A stretch of 64,000 nt of DNA, taken from assembly GCA_022414725.1 (NCBI GenBank), contig CM039464.1, positions 49,696,777-49,760,776 of the forward strand, written 5' to 3'. Of this stretch, positions 34,066 to 44,638 are shown piece by piece. Both the position numbers and the translations under genes were made by a program. The notes below the pieces were generated by a model that made no database searches, was not told the DNA's origin, and saw only the letters and a list, made by a program, of their open reading frames with translations. Origin of the DNA: Microglena sp. YARC (lineage: Eukaryota > Chlorophyta > Chlorophyceae > Chlamydomonadales > Chlamydomonadaceae). Numbering within the stretch: the stretch's first letter is position 1; every line of letters begins with the position of its first letter.

Positions 34066-36345
34066 CAAGAAGCGGAGTGGTGAGCTCATCCTGGGTGCCC
34101 TTCCCTGTTTTGACAGATAGGAGGTATGCAAAGAAAGCCACATAGAGAACACAAAGAACACAAACAACTGAGATCCAAACTGGTGACATCAACTTTTGGC
34201 TGACTACCTGATAGGCTGCTGATGCATTGATCCCCACAACGATGATAGTGATGGACCACATGAGCCATGTGTCTAACTTCTTGTTCACGAATTCTCCATG
34301 GTGCCATGAAGCTCGAGAAGAGGTCATGCGGTGATAAGCTGTTTTTGCAATAAATAAAAAGGGGGAAAAGGTTAGTCGTTGCTTGGGAAGAAGCTATGGG
34401 TTTGGTTCAAGTATGGCGTCATAGCTTGGGTCAATTATTTTTGCAACAAAAAATATGAGGGGATAAAAGGTTAAGTCGTTAGCTTGGGGTCAATTATCTT
34501 TTGCAAAACACAAAAGATGAGGGGAAAAATTTTAGTCCTTGCTTGAGTCAATTATTTTTTGCACAAAAAAATATGAAGGGGGCAAAAGATGTTTAGTCGT
34601 TGCTTGGGATAAGTATGGTTTGGTTCGGGAGACGTATGGTGCTGTTTAGGGACAACCACGCCCTCCAGGCTTTATCTTTTTTATGGCGCTGTTGCTTGGG
34701 TCAACTATGGCCATTGTCTTCCTTCATCTATGGCCTGCCTGTATGTATGTTAGTCCAGGGGTAGGCCAAATAGGCTAAAGGGACTTGCCCAACCGTATAG
34801 GAAGGGCTTAAAAAAGAACAAGCACTTATGAACTGAGCCCCAAACAATCGTTTACACGATGGGGGCCCTGAGCTCGTGCTACAGTGATAATTTAATCCTA
34901 CAATTTTAATAAATGTCATGAAATTAAAAATAAAACTGGTATTTGCACACAAAGAAGAGAAATTTTAGGCTTGAAAGAGATTAGCGGTCTGAAGTGCGGA
35001 AATAGTTAAGGCTCGAAAACCCGCTTGAAAGTACAAGACAAAAAAGCAGTTTGATGCACAGCGGGGAATATTTAGGCTTGAAAGTACAAGAAAAGCGGTT
35101 GATGCGCGGAAATATTTAGGCATGAAAGTACAAGAAAAGCGGTTGATGCGCGGAAATATTTAGGCTTGAAAGTACAAGAAAAGCGGTTGATGCGCGGAAA
35201 TATTTAAGCATGAAAGTACAAGAAAAGCGGTTGATGCGCGGAAATATTTAGGCATGAAAGTACAAGAAAAGCGTTGATAATCCGGCGGAAAGTATTAGTG
35301 AAGCTAGATGTAAAGTAAGAAAGCGGTTGATGCGCGGAAATATTTAGGCTTGAAGTACAGGAAGCGGTTGATGCGCGGAAATATTAGGTTTAGGAGAAGT
35401 CAGAGAAAAGCGGTTGATGCGCGGAAATATTTAGGCTTGAAAGTAAAGGAAAGCGGTTGATGCGCGGAATATTTAAGCTTGAAAGTACAAAGAAAAGAGG
35501 TTTATGCGAGGAATATTTATATTTAGGGCTTGAAAGAGAAAAGCAGTTGCTGAGAAAGCTTGGAGTAGTGGATTAATATATTATTTTTGCTAGCCCCTTT
35601 CAGTGATATACAATGGTCTAAGTGATAAAGACTGATAGCTTCGAGGATGAAGAGTCGGGGTTCGACTCCCCCTTCGGTCGCTCTTGGCGTTAGGCAGGGT
35701 ACGTTGCCAACCGCGATGGTAGCTTGATCCAGTTGAGGTAGAGACGCTCCCCACCCGCGTACGACGGGCTCCCTACACGACCACGACCCACCAGGCGTTA
35801 TCATCTTACCTTATTTTTGCTCAACAAATCCATGTTGGCTGGAGGTCAGTGGAGGACATGAGCGAGCTGTGTTCTGAGGATGGCATAAGAACTGGATAGC
35901 ATGCCACTCATCATTATCTGACTATATGTACGCGTGTATGTAGGGTGAGGCAAAGCGGATAGATCAATATAGCGTCTAGATCTAATATATTATTTCAACA
36001 CGACATAAATGGATTTTGAACTTGAACTTGAACTTCGGGTTACACGATTCTGTACATGAAAGCAAATGTGGAAAAGTAGCAGCAGAGCTTGTCGGTGGTT
36101 GGCCCTGCAAGCACACGCAGGCCCCTCACCTCGCACCTTGTGATATAAGTACTATTAATTAGCAGAAGGAGAGTTGACACTCACCGGCACAAGAGCAAAG
36201 GGTAGCTGGGACAGACTGCAGAAGATTGAGGCTTTGATTCAAGGTATCAAGCTCGGTCCCCGTGGACTGGTAATACAGAGCCACGAAGATTGTTGGCACG
36301 ATGGCGATGCCCCGTGTCAACGTGACACGAGCCATCGCAGAAATT
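33773..36345 (-). CDS. NRAMP/DMT1-type divalent metal transporter, C-terminal exons, frame broken
   Basis: Proton-coupled Mn/Fe-type metal transporter of the SLC11 family, only the end recovered. Exon about 36345-36185 gives ARVTLTRGIAIVPTIFVALY and then LDTLNQSLNLLQSV, the family's LTRSIAIIP...FLNVLQS helix pair. The following bases would read as the family's QLPFALVP if one C were removed near 36195, and a missing G near 36318 breaks RW/ARVTLTR. Exon 34338-33773 continues with GEFVNKKLDTWLMW, the helix SITIIVVGINASAAYQVV and WISVVCVLCVLYVAFFAYL, then a hydrophilic tail of LEEVPLEDQP-like repeats to the stop. The donor at 36184 (GTGAGT) and acceptor at 34339 are sound. Upstream exons with the metal-binding motifs were not found and may lie in the nearby gap. 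The small indels suggest base-calling error more than gene death. Confidence 0.7.
35040..35520 (+). repeat. 44-bp satellite array in the NRAMP intron
   Basis: About ten units of atttaggcttgaaagtacaa followed by gaaaagcggttgatgcgcgg. Neighbouring units differ mainly by single-base gaps, which fits poor base accuracy as well as natural divergence. Confidence 0.93.
35600..35810 (+). mobile_element. tRNA-derived SINE-like element
   Basis: Pol III A-box-like TGGTCTAAGTG (35614-35624) with a gtct/agac D-stem, and B-box GGTTCGACTCC (35659-35669) 35 bases later, inside a cggggttcgactccccc T-arm. No 3' acceptor strand pairs with the 5' end, so it is not a functional tRNA. The body after it (ccaaccgcgatggtagc, cgacgggctccctac, caccaggcgtt) recurs without the head at 29880-30005. 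Confidence 0.6.
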
Positions 36346-36369
36346 CTTGGAGATGAAGCAATTCAAATG

Positions 36370-36700
36370 GAGAGGGTCATGGTTGGTGGTAGGTGGTAGG
36401 AGTTGCGTGGTAGGTGTTGGTAAGAGTTGGTGGTAGGTGGTAGGTTGGTGGTAGGTTGGTGGTGGTAGGTGGTGGTGGTAAGGAGTTGGTGGTAGATTGG
36501 TGCCGGTCGAGGAGTTGGTGATTAAGGTGGTGGTAGGAGAGTTGGTGGATTTAGTGGTGGGTTCGTGTAGGTGATTCTTGTTGGTGGTGGTAGTAGTAAT
36601 GTTGGGATTGTGGTGGTGGTAGTGGTGGTAGTGGCAGGTGTGGTGGACAGGTTTGGTGGTGGTAAGAGTTGGTGGTAGTGGTAAAAAGGGGTGGGATGAC
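36370..36700 (+). repeat. ggtggtagt-type minisatellite
   Basis: Purine/T-rich ggtggtaggt, gttggtggtag and gtggtggtagt units immediately upstream (minus strand) of the recovered NRAMP exon. No coding content. Confidence 0.9.
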
Positions 36701-36889
36701 TGGGAATTAATGAGCCTTCAATCACCATCATCATCTTGTTTCGTACACTCAAAGTGCACAACTTATTCGCACCTCTCTCATGCGATTAATTCAGTAGTCA
36801 GAACAGCCATTCGTTCAGATCACTCATTCAGTCAGTCCGCAAGTCATTCACTCAATTCAGTCAGTCAATGAATGAATCAGTCAATCATC

Positions 36890-38279
36890 AGACCCGCATT
36901 TTCCAGCAGCTGTGCACTTTAATGTCAATCAATCGGTCATCTCAATCGCTATCAACCATCAGCAACTTTCGACAAAGAAATAGCTTCAAAGTAATCAATC
37001 AGTTCAACAATAGTCAATCAATCAGTAAATAACCTCAGCATTTCACAACAAGCTGCTCACCTTCAAGTCAGGTAGCTGCCATCGACAAATGGCCGGTAGG
37101 AATTGCGGACGTCGTGTGAGCATGCATTATCAGGTCTTTTATTCATGTTGCAGTTTGAAAGATTACCCAGACTATTGCGTCTCAACAAGTCGGCTGTTGA
37201 ACAGCTATAAGTGTAGCGGCGGTCGGCATCAGGTCACTTTAGATTCATGTTGCTGTTTGAAGATTACCCAACCTGTTGAGCCGAAGCATATATAGCTGGA
37301 TGATGCTAGTGTGCGTGTTTGCAACATCAGGTCTTTAAGATTCATCGCTGCGTGTATAGGAAAGATACCGTACCTACTGGTCAAAGGATAGGCTTGTTGA
37401 AAGCTAAGTGTAGCGCGTAGTGGTGGCTAATCAGGTCTTAGATATCCAATGCTGCAGTTTGAAGATTCCCAGACGTATGGTCAAGAATACGGATTGTTGA
37501 AAGAGGTGCTAGGACTAGTTGAAAGCAGTGACTGCTAGTAGATATGGGCTAGTTGAAAGCATATGCTAAGGACATAGGCTAGTTGAAGCAGGATACTGCT
37601 AGTTTAGAATGGCTAGTTGAAAGTTGTGGCTACATCATGTAAGGGCAAGCGTATACTATGGACAGTGGACAAGTTTTTTTCTCAAATTCGAAAGTGGGTT
37701 TTTTTCTAGCTTATATGGTTCTCAGGGACCTCTCCAAGGGTAATGCGTTTTAGTGGTTTTTGTGGCTTTTTGTAGCTTTTTGGGGGACACTTGGGCAAAA
37801 TAAAAACAATTTTTTGTTTTTTACTTTTTTATAGGGAATAATTTTCTCCAATGAGGGTAAACTTGCGAATCGCTTATTTAAAGCAGAAAAAATATTCTGC
37901 TCTGGACTGTAGACAAAAACGCAGACTTACTAATCGTCTGGGAGGTTCCAATAAAAATAAATCAATCTGTCAATCATAGCACAAATTATGCGGCGCTTTC
38001 AATTATAGTAAGGGGCTAGACAGGTGCAGAAGATCTATTTTTAAGCTCTGTAATTCACGTATATGATGTACAATATTTCGTCGAGTCCTAAAGCACTGAT
38101 AGAGATATTGTTTCTCAGTCATGGTGTTTCTGTACGCAGTAGAGCCAGGCCAGATTGATGACATAGCTGGACCATAAGGTCTGAGGGATAGGAGTGATAG
38201 TGAAGGCATCAGTTAATGTAAAGGATATATCTATGTGTGAAAAATGGATAGGCAACCAACGCATGATGCAATGACTTAC
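36890..38279. other. decayed tandem repeats, no gene
   Basis: tcaatcaatca repeats (36830-37040), three decayed units with caggtctttattcatgttgcagtttgaaagat (37125-37460), then gctagttgaaagc repeats (37500-37630). The rest is AT-rich with no recognised protein. Confidence 0.6.
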
Positions 38280-38504
38280 AATTGCAATTACATTACATTT
38301 GCATTCAATTGCACTAGATTTGCATTGCATTACATTGCATTACAATTAATTGGCTTACATTGGCTATTATCATTGACATTACATTGCATAATACATTGAT
38401 ATTGCATTATAACATTATTTGCATTTATCTTTGCATTACTTGCTTATTGCAATTACTTACTTGCTTACATAATTACAATTGACATTGCCTGTAATTTGCA
38501 TTAT
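38280..38504 (+). repeat. ttgcattaca repeats abutting the assembly gap
   Basis: Irregular units of gcattacattgcatt and tgcaattac run directly into the gap, so the gap was probably caused by this array. Confidence 0.85.
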
Positions 38505-39504
38505 NNNNNNNNNNNNNNNNNNNNNNNNNNNNNNNNNNNNNNNNNNNNNNNNNNNNNNNNNNNNNNNNNNNNNNNNNNNNNNNNNNNNNNNNNNNNNNNN
38601 NNNNNNNNNNNNNNNNNNNNNNNNNNNNNNNNNNNNNNNNNNNNNNNNNNNNNNNNNNNNNNNNNNNNNNNNNNNNNNNNNNNNNNNNNNNNNNNNNNNN
38701 NNNNNNNNNNNNNNNNNNNNNNNNNNNNNNNNNNNNNNNNNNNNNNNNNNNNNNNNNNNNNNNNNNNNNNNNNNNNNNNNNNNNNNNNNNNNNNNNNNNN
38801 NNNNNNNNNNNNNNNNNNNNNNNNNNNNNNNNNNNNNNNNNNNNNNNNNNNNNNNNNNNNNNNNNNNNNNNNNNNNNNNNNNNNNNNNNNNNNNNNNNNN
38901 NNNNNNNNNNNNNNNNNNNNNNNNNNNNNNNNNNNNNNNNNNNNNNNNNNNNNNNNNNNNNNNNNNNNNNNNNNNNNNNNNNNNNNNNNNNNNNNNNNNN
39001 NNNNNNNNNNNNNNNNNNNNNNNNNNNNNNNNNNNNNNNNNNNNNNNNNNNNNNNNNNNNNNNNNNNNNNNNNNNNNNNNNNNNNNNNNNNNNNNNNNNN
39101 NNNNNNNNNNNNNNNNNNNNNNNNNNNNNNNNNNNNNNNNNNNNNNNNNNNNNNNNNNNNNNNNNNNNNNNNNNNNNNNNNNNNNNNNNNNNNNNNNNNN
39201 NNNNNNNNNNNNNNNNNNNNNNNNNNNNNNNNNNNNNNNNNNNNNNNNNNNNNNNNNNNNNNNNNNNNNNNNNNNNNNNNNNNNNNNNNNNNNNNNNNNN
39301 NNNNNNNNNNNNNNNNNNNNNNNNNNNNNNNNNNNNNNNNNNNNNNNNNNNNNNNNNNNNNNNNNNNNNNNNNNNNNNNNNNNNNNNNNNNNNNNNNNNN
39401 NNNNNNNNNNNNNNNNNNNNNNNNNNNNNNNNNNNNNNNNNNNNNNNNNNNNNNNNNNNNNNNNNNNNNNNNNNNNNNNNNNNNNNNNNNNNNNNNNNNN
39501 NNNN
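38505..39504. other. assembly gap, exactly 1000 N
   Basis: One thousand N residues. The round length suggests a placeholder, so true distance and content are unknown. Missing NRAMP exons could lie here. Confidence 0.99.
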
Positions 39505-39635
39505 AAGCTAACCATGCGGTTGGGACAGTGACCGCGAACACTAAGGCGCAAACCGTAGCGGATTCGAACCCTGGCCACCTTTTTTCATTTCCAGGAGCTT
39601 TGCCACCTGAGCCATTGTTGAACGGGGATTCTCTG
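39505..39635 (-). mobile_element. tRNA-derived SINE-like fragment
   Basis: On the minus strand, A-box TGGCTCAGGTGG (39614-39603) and B-box GGTTCGAATCC (39570-39560) are 33 bases apart. The anticodon arm is distorted by an A-run and the acceptor ends pair over only about four bases, so a tRNA gene is not claimed. Confidence 0.5.
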
Positions 39636-40159
39636 GACTAGTTCAAAAGTACACCTTGGATTCAGATTGCTAGTTCGACAGTCAGTGTAAGCTACCGGGC
39701 TCCTCAAATCACGCTGGCTGCTCCTATGACAAGCCTGCCTTGCCAATAGGGGTGGTGGTGCAACGTTCAGTTTGGTTGAGGGTTGTGTCTCCAAAGTGGC
39801 GTCATACTCTTTTGTTGAAGTGGCAACACCATTCGAAAAAACTTTTGGGGGGAACGTCGTGTCGCTGGTTTGTGATCGGGAGAACCCACCTCCTGGAACA
39901 CACTATCCTTAAACAAACTCCCGGTGTACAAAATGACATACATTTGCCCACGTAAGAATACTTTGCGGCTACGAGCTGGTGGTGGGATGCTGGCGTGCAT
40001 GAGCCGAACTTGAACTGTTAGTTACACAGCTTCAGCCAGCATATTTGGCTGCTTGTCGTCGTTTAAGGCTGTAAAAAACAGAGTACCAGTGCGAAACTCA
40101 AAGTTTTGTAAACGCCCGGACAATTCTACCCCCCTTGAGGATTTATCTAAGAGCACACA

Positions 40160-40350
40160 CACATTAAGTGATATGGGCAACATATACCCAGGTGTAGACT
40201 CTGGTAGGCAGAAACATTAAGTAATATGGCAGCCAGTATAACCCAGGTGTAGACTTCCGGTGGACGAAACATTAAGTATATGGCAGCCATCATTATCAGG
40301 TGTAGATTTTGAAGCACAAACATTAAGTATCTGGCACGCCCGATACTGCT
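40160..40350 (+). repeat. minisatellite with acattaagtatatggca core, array 1
   Basis: Four units of about 55-60 bp: (g)aaacattaagtatatggcagcc followed by caggtgtagac. The final unit ends in ggcacgcccgatactgc, which is the core of array 2 at 42260-42520. Confidence 0.85.
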
Positions 40351-42259
40351 TACAAGAGGTTCATTTAAAATCGGGCTGTCAAAAATTTGCTGTGTAAACA
40401 AGTGTGTCACTTTAAATAAATCCATTTACTATGGTATTACCATTATTGATTACCGGGGGCCATCAAACGTATTTATAGTGGGGAGGCGCACGCTGTTAAT
40501 CGTCTCCGATTTGGTCGTGACCCCAACGCGGAAAAAGTGGGGAAAAGTGTCAGGGGCTGAGCATATGGGGGGGTCCCAAAGGAGGGCCGGCGGGGGGGGG
40601 GTCGAGGCCCCCGATCTCAAAATTTCTTCCAACTCTTCTCTGCTGGCCAGAATCGGAAACGTGCAGCACACCATCGCACACCGCCTCGAGCGAAAGCGGT
40701 TCACGCATCTTCAATTTCGTTGCTCGATTAGACCAGGGTGTAATTAAGTGGACTGGTGAGCTGGAAGGTACACTCCAGTTCTGGACGCCAACCAGAAGAA
40801 CTTCACTACCAGAGCCGACGAGTTCCCGACTTAGCATTTGGAAGCTTAAGCAGCAGGATCGCGCTTGCTTACATCATCCGGATGAAAAGAAAAGGTTCAA
40901 GTCAACGGCCAGGCTGAGGCCGAGGCCAGGGCTGAGGTTCGGAGGCAGAGCAGCCCAGGCCAAATCGCCCACACTCGAGCCGCACGGCGCCCTCCGCAAC
41001 CGACCTCCGACCACCCACTTGCCAACATCTGCAATGCCGTGGTCCAGTTGTCCTCCCAGCACAAAGGCAAGCCTTAAGTCGCACAGCCAGCAAAGTTAGT
41101 GCTGGCCCCAAGGGTCCAAGTGAGGCATTTTCCCCCTCTCCAGAGTTCTTTAAGCACTGTCTGGTGTTCCACCAAATTGCTGTCACATTATGCAGAATGC
41201 AACAAACAAAAACAGGAGAACTGCTTCCAGCCCAAAGCCCTCAATCAGTATAGGGCGCCTTGAAATCATCAAGAAGCCTAAGCCATAAGCGGCAAATGTA
41301 GCTGAACTTTAACTGGATTCAGGCTAGGAAACTAGTGGTACCCTGTCATGCGGTGGTCGGGTCGATGGAGGGGTGTTTTCACCTGCCTAAGACCCCTTTG
41401 GCCCCACACCGTGTGTATCTCATGCAGACTCCTCCTGACCGGCCTCTGGGCTGATGTTATTATGAACTACAACGGTTTGTACAAATTGTAAATGCAAGAT
41501 GAAACTCACTAGTTGCAGCTGAGTTGCAGCGCTTACCATATTACCGGAGTTTACTTTCGTGTGGTGGTGTGTGTGTGGGGGGCGGGGCGCGGGGAGGGAG
41601 TTGTGCCAGCGTGGGGGGCAGGGGTCGCTTATACACTTTATACATAAGCCAAAACAAGTTTAAGACGACTAACTGATAGAGCCTCGACGGAGGTTAGTAT
41701 ACACTAACCTTTCCAATTACATAATTATTATTGGTGAGAAAGATATGGCCTTTTAAGCCAATGGGGGGGGGGGGGGGGGGGGTAAGGGCAAAAAAAAACT
41801 TCATAGCGTGTTTGTCTAAAAAATACTTCTTGATGGCCCCCTGTTGATTACTACTACTATTTATATTATTAGCATTTACTAGTACTATTTACTATTACTA
41901 CTCATATTTACTATTTACTAATACTATTTACTATTACTTGTAAAAAATCTACTTCCAACGATTGGTTGCCTTAAGAAAAACAATCTTGGTTTATGCAAAT
42001 TCTGGTTACCTATGGGACATAAAAGATGACAACAAATTCCTAGAAACCCATGTGGAAAATACAAGCAACTAGCTTTGGTTTTCTAGAACAATATATATTA
42101 TCAATAATCCAGGCAGCTCCAAGTGTCTTACCCGGCAGCTTCAGGGGTAGGGGGGGAGCTCCAGCAGCTCCAAGCAGCTCCACCATACGATGGGGGGGCA
42201 GCTCCAGGAAGGGGCAAAGTGATGTGGGAGGGGGGGGGGTTCTACCTGTGCGCTGCTCC

Positions 42260-42520
42260 ACCCAAAGCATCCGGAAGCCAGAAACATCAAGAGTATATGG
42301 CACGCCCGATTGCTCCAGCCAAAGCATCGAAAGCCTGAAACATTAAGTATATTGGCCGACGCCCGATGCTCCAGCCAAAAGCATCAGAAGGCAGACGTAA
42401 ACATTAAGTATATGGCACGCCCGATGTCCACCCAGAGATCTGAAATCGAAAAACATTACCCACACCTGGGAGCAGCCGATGACCAACACGGAAATAAACA
42501 TTATTAATCGGGCATGCCTC
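42260..42520 (+). repeat. minisatellite, array 2, related to 40160-40350
   Basis: Units gctccagccaaagcatc, gaaacattaagtatatggca and cgcccgat, four copies with single-base gaps. Confidence 0.85.
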
Positions 42521-44638
42521 ATAAATCGGGCTTAAAAAAAAGTCATTGGAACCCCTTTCATATTTTATTTCTCTTATGCGCAAGTGGGTGCATGGCTGAG
42601 GATTAGCCACATGATGAGTTATGAATAGGGATTGACAATTCTGCTAGCGAAGTGCTGGTTGTGCTGTGGCCAGTGCGCAGCATCAATTGCTGAGCAGCGT
42701 CCCTAACTCGAAGATAATCGAGGCTGTCGATGCCCCAGTCTGTGTGTTAGTGAGATGAATTCTTTTGTGACACTACATATCGGACTGCACTGATTCTTGC
42801 TTACATTCTGCTTAACACAAAAAAATCAATTACCGGTATCGAACCTATTTAGGGTACAGGGTTTTATGCACCTCAAAACATGGTAAGAGGCACTATGCAA
42901 CTCCCTAACCTGAATTAAAAAAAACCTTGAATTGTCAGAGGCACTGGCCTACTAAAATCTGAATACCCTAAGGGCTGGCCAGTCAGTGAACTCCATTTTA
43001 GTTGCCAAGGGCCCTTGGACATGGTAAGAGCACTGGGAAAACTCTTAAAACTTTTTGTTTTTGCTTCTTGACATTAAACGAAAGTCACCCCAGGAGGTAG
43101 GTCTCCCGACACTAGATAAATAAATAAATAGTGTGCCTTATTACGAGGCGTGAGGTTGAATCTGGGCGACTCAGCCCGTTTTGCAAGAAATGGACCACCA
43201 AAAGCCACACGGACTCATTTAAAAGTTCCCGCTCTTGATCTCAGCGATTTAGGTTCTTCAGACCTCCATTTCTGTTGATTAGGAGGAAGGAATGCTCCGC
43301 AGACAGCGGAATGATGAGACGAATAAGAACGAATAGGAGGCCTGGTTAGAGTTGTAAACAATTTCAAAATTGAGAATTCATACGCCCTGCACGAGAGCCA
43401 ACCCAGACGGAGGTTGAAGGAACCCTCCCGTTCGTATGCACCGTAACATACTGGGAGATGTTAACTATGTTGGCGTTTTTGGAGAAAGAAGAGGAGATGG
43501 GATAGATGTATATGTTGTTGGTATGTTGTTGTTGTTTTTAGTTGTTTTGTTGTTGTTACAGTCCAGGCGGTAGGCCAAATAATAGGCTAAAGAGACATTG
43601 CCCCAACGCGGGTGACAGGAGGGCTTCAAACGAAAAAGCACTGATGAACCACTTGAATAAAAACCAGCCAAAAGGCAATCGAATTTTATTATGACGACAG
43701 GACACTGAGTTTGCGCTACAGGGTGAACATTTAATTATACGATTATAGTTTAATTATTAATTTAATTTTGAGATTTTTCTTATCTCGCATATATCTTATC
43801 TTATCGCAGGAGGTGGGTTGGGTAGATACCAAGGGATACACAGGTCACAGGTCGAGTGGAATGTCAGTTTTTTTATTTATTATTTAAAGGATTTTCACAC
43901 CAGTAAGTGAAGTGAGACACGCGTATCAGGAGATTCAGAAAGAAAGGCGGAAACATGTTCACATGTTTTAGACCCTCCTGATATCATGGGTTTTCATGTT
44001 TTCATGTTTTCATGTTTTAGCCCCTCCCGATATCGTGGGTTTTCCATGCTTCATCTCCCCATGTTTAACTAGCCCCCCTGAATGTCATTCATGTTTGTTG
44101 TTGTTGTTGTTTGTTGTTGTGTTGTTGTTGTGTTGTTGTTTTTGTTGTTGTTGTTGTTGTTGTTGTGTTCATGGGATGCAGATGCACGAGGCAAATGTCT
44201 TGTCAGATGTATGGTTGTATTTCTTGATGGGCGGAGGTGGAGTATACTTGTAGGACTGGAATAATGCGGGTAGGATTTAAATACTATTAAATTTGATTAC
44301 TATTGAGTTTGAATACCGGTACAATTCAATTTGAATACTATTAAAACAAAGTCAAGTAATAAAAACACTTTTGTGGCCACATACCTGGATTGAATGGCTA
44401 TTACGTCCAGGGGTAGCCAACTAGGCTAAAGAGACTTGCCCACCAATACACAGTGTGCTAGGTCTTACGGTCTTGGGGGTTTCAAAAAGGTATTTTCTCA
44501 CTTGGTTGGAATTAAGATACTGATTGAATTTGAATAACAGTTACTATCCAAACTTGAATACTAATGAAGCAAAGTCAAGTAATAAAAAATGTGTTGTGGC
44601 CACATACCTGGATTGCTGTGTCTTTTCAACCATTTAAC

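Larger units (their letters stand above)
39640..44638. other. intergenic / repeat region after the gap, no gene recognised
   Basis: Includes family C (40010-40095), two related minisatellites (40160-40350 and 42260-42520), G-runs at 41763-41782 and 42230-42240, agctccagcagctcc repeats (42110-42210), family D inverted (43135-43190), family B copies (43555-43760, 44404-44470) and a (gtt)n tract (44090-44165). Minus- and plus-strand frames at 40450-41190 have no recognisable domain. Confidence 0.55.

Noticed and set aside
35605..35680. A tRNA gene on the plus strand
   Set aside because: The T-arm is convincing, but no complementary acceptor strand exists at the 5' end.
39505..39635. A tRNA gene on the minus strand
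   Set aside because: A and B boxes are present, but the anticodon arm and acceptor pairing are not canonical; kept only as SINE-like.
38457..39641. Long frames made of X residues
   Set aside because: They cross the 1000-N gap and have no sequence content.
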